In this document: piece by piece, positions 34,639-44,939 of the stretch
Position numbering within the stretch: the first letter of the stretch is position 1
Layout of the letters: each line of letters opens with the position of its first letter
From: CALBJU01 sp965247125
Lineage (GTDB): Bacteria > Bacteroidota > Rhodothermia > Rhodothermales > UBA10348
Length of the DNA stretch: 64,000 nucleotides
Direction of reading: 5' to 3'
Assembly (NCBI GenBank): GCA_965247125.1
Contig: CBDFGO010000003.1
Span: 1,939,300 to 2,003,299, forward strand
The notes under the pieces: model-generated
What the model was told of the DNA's origin: nothing
Seen by the model: the letters and a program-made list of their open reading frames with translations, nothing else
Database searches by the model: none
Position numbers and translations under genes: made by a program

Positions 34639-36456
34639 CTACCAGCCGCACATTTTGCCTCTGTTTTGCTCGTCGAGCCAGCGTCGGAGCGGTTCGTAGT
34701 ACTCGAGCATGGCGGAGGCGTCCATGTTTCGCTCTCCAGTCAGGGCTTCAAGTGCATCGGGCCATGGATACTGTCTTCCCATTTCCATGAACTCTTTCAA
34801 TCGCGCGCCGGCCTCTTTGCTTCCGTAGATCGAACAGAGGTGCAGGGGACCTTCCTGGCCAGCTATCTCACAAAGTGCCCGGTGGAATTGGAACTGGACG
34901 ATTTGTGACACAAAATACCTCGTGTACGGGACGTTGGTTGGGATATGCCGTCTCGTTCCAGGGTCGAACAGATGTTCAGGGCGCTCAACCGGCGGTGCGA
35001 TTCCCTGAAACTCTTCTCGAAGCTCCCACCATCCGCGATTGTAGTCTTCTGGTCCGATTTCACCACTGAACACTTTCCAGCGCCACCGATCGATCATCAG
35101 GCCATTCGGCACTGAGATTACCTTGCCCAGCGCACTGCGAATGAGCACTGCAATATCACTGGCATTTTCAGGCTCGCGTTCCAGCAAATCTGTCTCGACC
35201 AGATATCGCGGGGTCAGAGACAGTGCCATCGTGCTACCGAGGGCCTCGTGAAATCCGTAGTTGGCACTCGCCCGAAAGAGAGTAGGCTGGTCCTGATAGG
35301 CTCGCTGGTATATATTATGGCCTATTTCGTGATGCACCGTCTGCAGGCTCCTTCCGGTGATCCCGATACACATCTTGATGCGTACATCGTCCTTGTCATC
35401 CAGGTCCCAGGCACTGGCACCGCACACGACGTCCCGATCGGCTGGCCGCTTGAACATGGAGCGCTCCCAAAACGTATCCGGGAGTGGATCCAGGCCCAGC
35501 GATGTAAAAAACCGTTCGCCATATTCAGCCATGCCGCGTTCGTCCAGTCCTTTCTCCTGCAATATTGCAGTCAGATCGTAACCGGGATCTGCGTTTTCGG
35601 GCGCCATAAGTTCAAATAGATTCGACCATCCCGAACTGGACATGCTTCCCAGCAGGTGCGCGGGTATCGGTTCGCCCTCGCGCACAATCTCTTCACCGTA
35701 GAGGTCTTGCAGGGTATCGCGCGCAAGGCAGTGCAAGGCGACGTATAGGGGCTTTACCTGCTCCCAGACCCGATCCAAATCATCGATGAAATCGTCTGGG
35801 TCCATATCATAGGTGGAGCGCCACATCTCACCCAGATCGGCGAAACCAATTTCGCGAGCCCCTTCATTCATCAGTTCCGCGAAGCGCGTGTACTTTTCGC
35901 GCATGGGTGGTGTCGCGAGTCTACCAGCTTGCCAGGCGAACTTCAGGCTGTCTGGATCTCGGCTCGTCCTCATGATCCGGTTGAGTTCGTCAATTTCGTA
36001 ACACGTCCCGTCTTCATCACAGTACTCAGGTCGAGCAGCCATGGAAGTGAGCTCAGTGTAGAGTCTCGATACCTCCGCGTTGAGGGCTGGATCTCCCGGA
36101 GCCGGCGTCACGAGCAAGGATCGGAGGATGTCGAATTTTCGTCGGAGTTCGGACGGCATTTCCACATCATCATACCGCCTTGCGTCCTTGACAAACTGGA
36201 TTGAGGCGGCGCCAAATGCGTCGCTGGCGTCTGCCACAATTTGTTCAGTGTCGTGCGTGATGTACGTCCATTGTACCCACTTCGCCCGAAGCAGCTTCAA
36301 CCCGAGATCTTCAAGTTCATCTTCCACCTGAGCAATGAAGGCGACTGCCTCCTCCACACTCGCCTGATTATCCTGCGCGAGCACGCACGAGGTCGAGATA
36401 CAGGCAAGGCTGAGTGCTACTGAAAATGCGGCATAACGGGATCGAGTAGTGTTCAC
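34639..36456 (-). CDS. M2-family peptidyl-dipeptidase (ACE-like zinc metallopeptidase)
   Basis: A 605-residue exported zinc peptidase. The signal peptide (1-28) contains a Cys at 24 ('ISTSCVLAQ') that could make it a lipoprotein. The zinc site H376-E377-I-G-H380 lies in 'TVHHEIGHNIYQ', and the third ligand E404 in 'GFHEALG' is exactly 24 residues after H380, as in ACE. The chloride/substrate region 'PYTRYFVSQIVQFQFHRAL' near the C-terminus is also typical. It would release dipeptides from C-termini of extracellular peptides for nutrition. It lies upstream of kinase 2 on the same strand with an 88-nt gap. Confidence 0.93.
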   Translation of the reverse strand: MNTTRSRYAAFSVALSLACISTSCVLAQDNQASVEEAVAFIAQVEDELEDLGLKLLRAKWVQWTYITHDTEQIVADASDAFGAASIQFVKDARRYDDVEMPSELRRKFDILRSLLVTPAPGDPALNAEVSRLYTELTSMAARPEYCDEDGTCYEIDELNRIMRTSRDPDSLKFAWQAGRLATPPMREKYTRFAELMNEGAREIGFADLGEMWRSTYDMDPDDFIDDLDRVWEQVKPLYVALHCLARDTLQDLYGEEIVREGEPIPAHLLGSMSSSGWSNLFELMAPENADPGYDLTAILQEKGLDERGMAEYGERFFTSLGLDPLPDTFWERSMFKRPADRDVVCGASAWDLDDKDDVRIKMCIGITGRSLQTVHHEIGHNIYQRAYQDQPTLFRASANYGFHEALGSTMALSLTPRYLVETDLLEREPENASDIAVLIRSALGKVISVPNGLMIDRWRWKVFSGEIGPEDYNRGWWELREEFQGIAPPVERPEHLFDPGTRRHIPTNVPYTRYFVSQIVQFQFHRALCEIAGQEGPLHLCSIYGSKEAGARLKEFMEMGRQYPWPDALEALTGERNMDASAMLEYYEPLRRWLDEQNRGKMCGW

Positions 36457-37843
36457 GAGGGGCCTCTTCGTTTAGTACCCGGTGGTGGATTCCCGACAGT
36501 AAGGTGAAGCTAACAGTACTGTCAAGAATGCGAGAGTGCAATTATCGCGAAGGCGGGGCGATTTTTCTCAGGTGGTCGGGGAAATTTAACCAAACCTCGA
36601 CGGATTCTGAATAGAGTTCCGCTCCACGTCTGCCTATCAGAATGACGTCGTTGTCAATCGGATCAAGAATAAACGATACGAGGATCGGTCGAGAACACCT
36701 CGACATTTCCATTAGAGAGATCGTCTCCGAGCGTCACAGGCACTCTGACCAGAGCGCCACGTTGGCTCGTGTACAGATAGTTTCCATCGACAGAAAATCT
36801 TGACGTGCCTGCATCTGCCAAAGACGTTACCTGAAGAAATCCATCGCCGTCAAATTCTTTTATCCGGACCCTGTTATTATCTAAGAAGTCCCGATAAGCG
36901 AGATAACGGTTATCCTTTGAAAACGTGAAATTTAGCGGCGAACCGCTCCGTGTCTCTATCCTTGTACCCACAGAATCGTCTTCAGCAAATTTATATAACT
37001 CGCGACCCTCCACAGTGGAGAGCCTAACCAGTGCGATCATCCACTTTCCGTCAGATGAAAAAACGGGTTCTGATACATTGTCGTAAGCCGTTTGAATCTG
37101 TTCCGGTATCCCCCCTCCACTCGAACGAACTCTAAAAATTTGATTTCCGCCGTCGCGAAACCGCCTGGTGTAGGCAACATAATTCCCGTCAGCGGTCCAT
37201 GACGGTTCAGCGGCGATTCCTGAAGATGTGAGTCGACGTGGCGGACCTCCCCCGCGATCATAAACGAATATGTCTCCCGCTACTCCAGCAAGCCCGTGCA
37301 CTATGGCAATCCGGTTTCCGTCCGGAGAAAGTACAGGGGAATGGTATTGACCGGGTGTAATGCCAAACGGCGGATCTGTTGCGTCTGGATCACCAAGTCG
37401 ATATGCTGTCAATGGCTGGCTTCTATCGCGGCTAACCGTGACAAGGGCACCGTTTCGACCAACGCTGAAGTCGGGCCAATTAACGAAGCGAAGAATATCC
37501 ACACCGGGTCCAGTCCACGCTCTCTTTTTCGCATCAAATGGTCTAGCAGTTAAAACGCCAAAGTCGCCCCCAGCGATATATAAAATATGACCACTGCTTA
37601 CATAGTCTCCGTCCACCATGTCCTCATCCAGCTCGATCACCTCCTTTGATTTAAGATCGACTACTAGCAATTCGTCCACCCCGCTACCGGGACGCTCGCG
37701 CGAAACTATCGCGATGTCAAACCCCGGAACGGGATATGGGTCCCAGAAATTGCGATACAACAATGAGTCCGAGCGTGCAATTTCAGTCGCCGAACCGTCT
37801 TCGGCGTCAACTCTGTACAAGACGACTGCATCCCCTTTAGTAA

Positions 37844-39227
37844 GAGCTATGCCCAAAAGTTGTGTATGGAAGGTTTAGGCAGCGTGTCGTTCTGATGTAA
37901 TTCCGTCGGTGAATTTGATTCCTTTTTTTACAAGTTGCAATAGGTGCGGTGCATTCAGTTTCCTCCACTTCTTCTGAGCCTCTTTACATAGACGGAAGGC
38001 CATTGCAAGAGCTGTTTCTCGGCTCAGACATCCCCTCGTTTTGGCGGTCCTGAGGCGCACGGTCGCGAACGTAGATTCGATCGGATTTGTGCTCCGAAGA
38101 TGGATCCAGTGTTCTGCCGGAAAGTCATAAAAAGCGAGCAGTTCTTCTCGGTCTTTCACCAGAATCTCTGCTGCTTTCGGATACTTTTGCTGGTAGGCTT
38201 TGATGAAAAACAGAAGGGCGCTCTCTGCCTGCTTTTTTGTTTCTGCTGTATAGATCTGCGTGAGGTGACCTTTTGCCTTCTTCTGAACGGACTTGGGCAG
38301 GCGGTTGAGCACATTTGCTGTCTTGTGCACCCAACAGCGTGCGGCTCGCGTCTCGGGATAAACTTCTGCGAGAGCACTCCAGAATCCCATGGCTCCATCG
38401 GCAACAGCCAGCTTCGGTCCTTGATCCAGCCCGCGGTGCCTCAGCTCCAGGAGCAACTCTCGCCACGACTGCTTGCTCTCGCGAAAGCCGTCCTCGAGTG
38501 CTATAAGCTCCTTCCTTCCATCGGCCGTAGCGCCGATCACGACCAGCAGACACAGTTTCTGTTTATCCATGCGTACGTTTACGTGAATACCGTCGGCCCA
38601 GAAATAGACGTAGTGCTTCTCCTTCAGGCTCCGCTTTTGCCAGTCTTCGTGCTCCCTTGTCCAAAGCGTCTTCAGGCGCGCAATCGTCGAGGAGGTCAGC
38701 CCTGGGGCATCAGGACCAACAAGGGCCGAGAGCGCTGCCTCAAAGCCGCCCGTTGAAACTCCCTTCAGGTACAACCATGGAATGAGAGCCTCAAGCGAGC
38801 GGCTCTTGCGGAGGTAGGCTGGTAGTATCGAACTGCGGAAACCGATTCTATCCTCACCCCGACCCGTACGGTCGCGTATGCGGGGCATCTTTACAGCGAC
38901 CTCCCCGATACCAGTCAAAATCTTCCTCTCTGGCAGATATCCATTGCGAACGATGCGGTGGCGATTCTCTTCGTCGCGCAGGAACTGGTAGCGCTGGCAG
39001 AAAGCTTCAACCTCGGCCTCAACGGCTGTGGCCAGCATCTTTGCGGCCCCTGTTCGCAATACTTCTGTCAACACATCCTCTGTGCTATTGTAGTTCTCGT
39101 TCTCGTGTGCGTTATTCGTCTTCATGGGCGGTGTATCCTCCAATCTTCGGATTGACAATGACGTAATCATCATCAGGATACGCCGCCTATACCTTTTTCA
39201 CCCGTACACAACTTTCGGGGTTAACTC
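37844..39227 (-). mobile_element. IS256-family element, copy B (1384 bp)
   Basis: Same length and ends as copy A. It is flanked by a different 9-bp duplication, CTTTAGTAA, at 37835-37843 and 39228-39236, so it arrived by an independent transposition rather than by segmental duplication. It lies in the same orientation as copy A 29.5 kb away; recombination between them would delete the segment between. Confidence 0.95.
37875..39125 (-). CDS. IS256-family (mutator) transposase, copy B
   Basis: A 416-residue DDE transposase identical to copy A except Lys for Gln at residue 168 (AAG for CAG). The D178, D243 and E350 catalytic set and the GGAGG ribosome site are conserved. Confidence 0.95.
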   Translation of the reverse strand: MKTNNAHENENYNSTEDVLTEVLRTGAAKMLATAVEAEVEAFCQRYQFLRDEENRHRIVRNGYLPERKILTGIGEVAVKMPRIRDRTGRGEDRIGFRSSILPAYLRKSRSLEALIPWLYLKGVSTGGFEAALSALVGPDAPGLTSSTIARLKTLWTREHEDWQKRSLKEKHYVYFWADGIHVNVRMDKQKLCLLVVIGATADGRKELIALEDGFRESKQSWRELLLELRHRGLDQGPKLAVADGAMGFWSALAEVYPETRAARCWVHKTANVLNRLPKSVQKKAKGHLTQIYTAETKKQAESALLFFIKAYQQKYPKAAEILVKDREELLAFYDFPAEHWIHLRSTNPIESTFATVRLRTAKTRGCLSRETALAMAFRLCKEAQKKWRKLNAPHLLQLVKKGIKFTDGITSERHAA

Positions 39228-40568
39228 CTTTAGTAACTATGATAGATCTATCGTTCTCCCAAACACCGTGCGGATAAGTTCCTCTAAATAAAGGTGAGGG
39301 GGTGCCATCAGGAACACGCATTTTCATTAAAGCAGCTCCTTTAGAGAATGTCAACCACTCTCCGTTCGGAGAGAATGCTGGAAGATCTGCAGACGTTTCA
39401 GCCACGTGTAGAACTGCTTCAGTGAGGTCATAGATCAGCAGCGCATCACTTCTATCGTCAACCTTAATGGCACCAACTGCCATCCACCGACCGTCTTCCG
39501 ACATGGTCGGAGACTTTGTGGGGTAATCCCCCGGTGTAGAAATCGTTAACCGCTGAAGCGGTAGAGCTTCGATAGAACGATTCGTTGAGTTCCTGCCAGC
39601 AAAGAATAGCCCTATTGCCGCAATCACGCCTACTGCCGCCACGATCCAGGTGTTTCTATTTGATGGATTTGCCGTCGACGCGGAATGTGTTGCGCTCCGT
39701 CCGCCATTCATTGAAGTCGTGGAGACCCGAGACACAGCTAACGATGTCACGTCAATTGCCTTCAGATCCACGATTAGCTCCTGGGCCGACTGATAGCGCC
39801 CTTCCGACTTCTTGACGAGGCACTTCTCAATTAACCACTCAAGTTGCATAGGAACGCCCGTCCTGACAGCAGTGAGCGGTTCTGGGTCTTCGTTCATGAT
39901 GGAGTAGACGACTGCTTGCTCGTAATCGCCCTCGAAGGGATGCTTTCCAGCTATCATTTCGTAGAGTGTCACACCAAGAGCCCAAAGATCTGTACGGGCA
40001 TCGACTTCTTCGCCGCGAGCTTGCTCTGGGCTCATATAGGAAATGGTGCCCAGTGTAGATCCCATGCGGGTGAGCTTGGTGGACTGCGCCGTTTGGGCGA
40101 GACCGAAGTCCATTATTTTTGCTCTCCCATCATCGTCGAGCATGACATTGGCAGACTTTATATCGCGGTGGACAATGTCCTTCTTGTGTGCTGCTTCAAG
40201 TCCGGAGGCAATCTCGCTGGCGATGCGCACCGCTTCCGCAAGCTTCATCGGGCCTTGCTTGATGCGGTCCTCAAGCGTATCGCCTTCGATGAACTCCATC
40301 GCGATGAAAGGGCGAATGTCATCTGTGTTCGAGCCTTCCGGGACGGCTTCGTCTATTTCGTAGACGGTGGCGATGTTAGGGTGAGAGAGGGATGCTGCAG
40401 CGCGGGCTTCGCGATAGAATCGAGCGCGGTCATCATCACTCGATAGAGCAGCAGCAGGCAGCACCTTAATGGCCACGGTGCGGTGCAGTTTTGTATCCTC
40501 ACCCTTGTAGACGATCCCCATGCCACCACGGCCGAGTTCTTCGAGGATTTTATAGTGCGATAAAGACT

Positions 40569-40640
40569 TGCCAACCATCGTGATCTGCGTCAAGGAGCCA
40601 CAAGAAACGAGGATCCTAACAGAACTACAATTCCAGGTCG
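40569..40640 (-). repeat. 72-bp start/leader sequence shared with kinase 2 (34541-34612)
   Basis: Second copy of the leader described at 34541. Here it lies between the DUF5916 gene stop (40643) and the kinase 3 start, filling the entire intergenic space. Any promoter for kinase 3 should therefore be in this sequence or upstream of the DUF5916 stop. Confidence 0.8.
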
Positions 40641-40642
40641 TG

Positions 40643-42982
40643 TTAAACTCGGAACAGGTAGCTCAGCTTCATAAAAAAGCCGTCCGCTTGGCGGGTCAGG
40701 TTGCGAAATCGATACGTCTCCTGTTCGCTCATCGCCGTTCCGTACCCGACGAATACGACGGTCCCAGGTGTCGGGCGATAGGAAAGCAGGAAGTCCGCCT
40801 GGATATTGTTCGTACGCCGACTGTCCGCTTTGACGTAGCTCCCGTCGCCAGTAAGGAAATAAATGGGAAGATCAGTCCTCGAGTCATCCCGAAGAGCATC
40901 TTTGTACAACGAGCGATATTGACCGACGAAGCGTACAAACAAGGTTGGTGTAACCTGATATTCGACTTTGAGCCTCGGAACACGGCTCAACGACACCAGG
41001 GACTGGTCCGAAGCCCGAAAATGCTGCTGATGGTCATATCTGAATTCGAAGCGTAACTGATCTGTGGGTGTGTACCTGGCTTCCAATTCAAGATTCCGGA
41101 GGTTCGCGTCGGCCCATTCATCATAGTTGGGATCCCGGCCAAAACCATATCGGATAAATCCTGAAAATCGATTGAACTGAGGAGTCGAAAGGGTGATCAT
41201 CGGACCGATGTTGAACAGATTTGGAACGCCTTTGTATGGCTCAAAACCAGTGTCCGTTTTGAGGTAGAAGTGAGTGAAAAATTCTGCGGGATAGCCGAAT
41301 GTCTCGATCCAGGTAACAATGTTCAGATTCCATCCGCCCCTCATCTGGAAATTTAAGGACGGATAGAATCGGATATCTTCAGGATCATCGCCATTCATGA
41401 AGCCGTCGTAATCCCACGCTCCTGACAGACGGAAAGAAAGGTTTGACCTTTCAAGAAAATCGCCATCGTTTCCGTATATGGTTCTGGCGACATTTGCGCC
41501 GATCGTCACTTGATTGCCACGACTCAAGAAGCCCACTGCCGGGTCGAAATCGGCATGATAACCGCTCGTGTTGAGGCCGCCAGACCATTTCCGGGTCGAT
41601 ACACTGGCGCTTGCATTCCACATGGGCGCCAGTCCGTCAATGCCGGACGTGGAGCTGAATCCAGTTTGCGCGCGAAGGGAATACTTGTCCTTCGCAATAA
41701 CATTTCCATCGACGGCAAACACTCGATTTGACCAGTCATCGTGCATTCGGTCTGTGTAAACCACACCCACGCTGTTTTGTCCACCCAGGTCTTTTTTCAT
41801 ACGGATCGCGTTCACGTAGGACGCATCCACATCAGCGATCGAGGGCCCAGCATTGTCCACGGCTGATAACGCCGCGATGGTAGTGGATCCAGACTTTCCT
41901 GCCACTTTAACCGCGGCAAGTGGATTGGCGATGCTCCGGGTATAAATGAGCCTTGTCGGTGTGCTGAACATTTCGATGCCATCCAGAAAGAACGGGCGTT
42001 TTTCCGGAAAGGATACAGACCGGCGTGGATCGTAGTTAATCTGGACAACATCGGCCTCAATTTGCGAAAAGTCCGGATTCAGGGTCGCATTGAGAACCAT
42101 ATTGGAGGAGAGGCCATATCGTACGTTCAACCCCAAAGGGTCGGTCGTGTCTCTCTCAAACGCTTCTGGATCGGGACCTCTGTTCAGGGCTCCTCGGATT
42201 TCCGGATTGAAATCCAGAACACGCCCCCGTCTCAACTCTGAGAGCCCAGAAAGCGATCCATTTTGCGCAAGAAACGAAGCTCCACCTAACCGGACGCCAC
42301 TCCATGACGACCAATAACCCGAGTGCTGGACTTTGCGAAGCACGTTAAATCCCCAATTTTGCAACGCAGCATTGCCGAAACGGAGGCTCTTGAAGGGGAT
42401 TTCAATTTCTACGACGTATCCAGATTCGGTCAGCCGTCCTTGAGATGTGAACACAAAGTCTGGGTTTTCATCGACAGAAAAGGGTTCCGCGCCGCCGCGT
42501 CCAAACCCGCCTGAAGACGAGGAGCGGTCTCTGAGCATACCGTCGGCTTGCTGACCTATCGGATTGACGATGAATGCAAAAGCCGAACGTTGATCGTTAT
42601 AGGTATCCAACACGATCAATACGCGATCGTCGTTGTCCAGATTGTCGCGGTCAGCCAGAGTGGAACGCACTTCTCCGTGGACCTCTTCCGCCTCAATCCC
42701 GATGTAGAGCGCACTGGAGCCGTACCACAGCAAAACCTTCGTTCTGTCTTCAGCCGGACTTCCATCGACCGGGATATACTGCATGAAATCGGCTGTCACC
42801 GCCGCCTGGCTCCATACCTCTTCATCCAAAAATCCGTCTATCGACATCACGGGGATTTCCATTTTTGGAATGGCGATCTCCAGATCAGGCCTGCGAGAAA
42901 TAGACTGTTCTTGCGCAAAAGATGGCGGGCACGTGATCAGACATAGTCCAACAATGCTCAAGAAAAGTTTGATCGACGACAT
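40643..42982 (-). CDS. DUF5916 outer-membrane protein with CBM9-like N-terminal domain
   Basis: A 779-residue exported protein. The signal peptide (1-24) ends 'PPSFAQ'. A carbohydrate-binding family 9-like sandwich (~40-225) reads 'IDGFLDEEVWSQAAVTADFM', 'SALYIGIEAEE' and 'FAFIVNPIGQQADGMLRD'. The remainder is DUF5916, a beta-barrel of alternating aromatic strands ('NPDFSQIEADVVQINYDPRR', 'FPEKRPFFLDG') ending in aromatic 'MKLSYLFRV', the pattern of an outer-membrane barrel. ATG 42982 gives a proper signal peptide; an earlier in-frame start at 43015 is less likely. DUF5916 proteins often occur with peptidases or metal-dependent hydrolases and may take up or bind oligomers. Function unproven. 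Confidence 0.9.
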   Translation of the reverse strand: MSSIKLFLSIVGLCLITCPPSFAQEQSISRRPDLEIAIPKMEIPVMSIDGFLDEEVWSQAAVTADFMQYIPVDGSPAEDRTKVLLWYGSSALYIGIEAEEVHGEVRSTLADRDNLDNDDRVLIVLDTYNDQRSAFAFIVNPIGQQADGMLRDRSSSSGGFGRGGAEPFSVDENPDFVFTSQGRLTESGYVVEIEIPFKSLRFGNAALQNWGFNVLRKVQHSGYWSSWSGVRLGGASFLAQNGSLSGLSELRRGRVLDFNPEIRGALNRGPDPEAFERDTTDPLGLNVRYGLSSNMVLNATLNPDFSQIEADVVQINYDPRRSVSFPEKRPFFLDGIEMFSTPTRLIYTRSIANPLAAVKVAGKSGSTTIAALSAVDNAGPSIADVDASYVNAIRMKKDLGGQNSVGVVYTDRMHDDWSNRVFAVDGNVIAKDKYSLRAQTGFSSTSGIDGLAPMWNASASVSTRKWSGGLNTSGYHADFDPAVGFLSRGNQVTIGANVARTIYGNDGDFLERSNLSFRLSGAWDYDGFMNGDDPEDIRFYPSLNFQMRGGWNLNIVTWIETFGYPAEFFTHFYLKTDTGFEPYKGVPNLFNIGPMITLSTPQFNRFSGFIRYGFGRDPNYDEWADANLRNLELEARYTPTDQLRFEFRYDHQQHFRASDQSLVSLSRVPRLKVEYQVTPTLFVRFVGQYRSLYKDALRDDSRTDLPIYFLTGDGSYVKADSRRTNNIQADFLLSYRPTPGTVVFVGYGTAMSEQETYRFRNLTRQADGFFMKLSYLFRV

Positions 42983-43093
42983 AGGCTCAGAGGTTTTCCC
43001 AGGTGAAGCCGTCAATCTACCATCTGGACACGTAAAAAAGATGCGCAGACGTACGCGTTTTGTGTTTCATTGTCACGACGAAGATCCAAGATG

Positions 43094-44829
43094 CTATTTA
43101 TCCACTTCCACCTGAATCCGATTCTCGCGGGCCCACGTGTCGTTGCGGATGCCGGTGACCTGCCAGGACACCTCGAGACCCGGTACGCCACCTGCGATAC
43201 GAAAACGGTTTTCACTGATTTTCTGTGCGACGTACAAGTTCGGACCGGGCCCTCCAACGGCAGTCAACTGGTAGCGAAAATCAATGTTAAGTGCCTCGAA
43301 ATAGTTCGGTAGCTGCACTTCGGCCTCCCCGGCTTCATCCAACACCACATTTCCATTGTAGATGTTCATCATATCCGGGCTCTCCACGAAGGAGTGGTAC
43401 AGATACCGATTCTGCGGATCGAGAGGATGATCGATGACAAATGAGCCGCCTCCTTTACTGAGTACACCCGATACATCCAGGTCTCCAACAATATTTACAT
43501 CTCCGATAAACATGCCGGCTCTGCCAGCGGATTCGAGGGCGACCCCCAATACACCAACGCCATCTCCGGTCGTAAACTGAGCCCCCGTACATCCCGATCC
43601 CGTGCAGGTCGCCGAGATCGGCAATGCCGCCTGTATCCCCAAGCCGATTGAGGCGACTGCTCCTTTGGTGGTGGATGTGCCGGTAGGATTAATCTCTACA
43701 GATTTGTCGGCCCCACCAACAGTCATGACGGATGTACCCGAGGCATCCTGAACTACGATTCCGCCCGCGAATGTCTCGAGACCGGAGTGGGTAGACGTGC
43801 CATCGGTATTGACGCGGAAGACCTCGTTACCCCCAACATCTGTCATTACAAATGGCAGGTTCACGAGTGTGCCGACGAAGGCTGCCCCTCCACCAGTATC
43901 GGATAGCACTTTGTGTTTCACGATGTCATCCGTGCCCCAGACGAGGACGCGCTCATTTTCCGGATCGAGAGGAACGTCTGAGATCTTGATCTGACCAATG
44001 AAATCACCGGCAGGCTTTCCTTCAGCCTTCAGGCCTGTTCCAACGAAAGAAACGGCTTCAACGGCTACGTTCTCCGAAAAGCCGGCGACGCCTATCCCAT
44101 CTAGCGACTGACCATTGACGCCTCGACCAGTTTCCGAAGCCCCCAAACGCCCACCCCGGCCCCATCCGACTCACCGTAGACGCCTCGTCCGGTCTGTGTT
44201 TTTCCCCATATGCCGATTGCGACACCTTCGACACGCATACCGACATTCGGTACCTCACCAGTTTGCTTGGCTGTCACCACATTTCCGACCAAGGAGTCCG
44301 GCAAGACGAATGCCGTTGTATCTGCCCCGACAACGATCCCACCATCGAAGAAACCGATGCCGGCGTGCTCAACGTCACCGTTCGGACTCATGAGATGGGC
44401 GGTCTCTCCATCCATTGCGCGAATGGCGAAACTGTCACCATCGGCAGGTTCGTTTACGACGCCACGAGAAGTCAGGCTGTAAGGAGATGCCATGAGCGCA
44501 ACACGAGGATCCAATTCCGTCTCGGTTCCAACTGCAATACCCAGCCAGTACGCGGTGTCGAATGGAAGATTGATGTCCGTCGAAGTACCGAGAGCGACAC
44601 TGAATACGCCACTCAGGATCTGGACGGTCTGTGTCTCCGTCCAGAGCGCAATTCCGCCTGTAGATACATCATACAGGGCGAACGTTAGATCGTAGTTCCC
44701 GTCCGCGAGTGGTGTGTTGCTTCCGTCGGTGAGAACACCCTGGTAACCCAGAGTTTGAGGCACCTGGGCGCTGGTTGTTTGAGGAAGGCCGAACAGGGCA
44801 AAGATCAGGACGAGGGTAATGCGTTTCAT
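43094..44829 (-). pseudogene. Secreted tail-fibre-like repeat protein, frameshifted in a G run
   Basis: Two frames make one protein. From ATG 44829: signal peptide (1-21), 'VPQTLGYQGVLTDGSNTPLA', then repeat-rich sequence up to 'GRGVYGESDGAGVGVWG'. The next frame continues 'GASETGRGVNGQSLDGIGVA', then glycine-rich beta repeats and a conserved end ('NRYLYHSFVESPDMMNIYNG', 'GEAEVQLPNYFEALNIDFRY'). The break is at five Gs on the coding strand (C at 44140-44144). Six Gs would give an uninterrupted '...GVGVWGASETGRGV...' of the same motif period. This layout is common in exported proteins of Bacteroidota and related phyla and resembles phage tail-fibre or trimeric adhesin folds. The sequence as given makes only the 242-residue N-terminal part. 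Confidence 0.85.
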
Positions 44830-44939
44830 GGGTCTGGGCGGCTGTGTGATTCAAATCTGTTGGTCGATCGATCAGAAATGCGAATCGGAAGCGACAAAAC
44901 CCACTCAACGACAACGTCCGAGGCGCCTTCGTCGATCGT

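Larger units (their letters stand above)
36542..40578 (-). pseudogene. Receptor-like Ser/Thr kinase with TolB-like propeller (kinase 3), broken by IS256 copy B and a 3' frameshift
   Basis: From ATG 40578 the kinase domain is intact ('LGRGGMGIVY', 'HRDIKSANVM', 'DFGLAQTA'), with a helix 'WIVAAVGVIAAIGLFFAG'. The IS at 37844-39227 interrupts the first propeller blades. Deleting it with one target copy joins 39228 to 37834 in frame and restores 'RSIIVTKGDAVVLYRV'. A second lesion is near 36668: the frame ends at TGA 36665-36663, but the next frame continues 41 codons as 'LDPIDNDVILIGRRGAELYS' and 'ESVEVWLNFPDHLRKIAPPS' to TAA at 36542, the kind of C-terminus found in kinases 1 and 2. The present gene would give a kinase truncated to ~460 residues, ending in IS-encoded codons, without its sensor. 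Confidence 0.88.

Noticed and set aside
34560..34640. GGTTCAAATC resembling a tRNA T-loop
   Set aside because: No acceptor stem, anticodon arm or CCA-like end around it.
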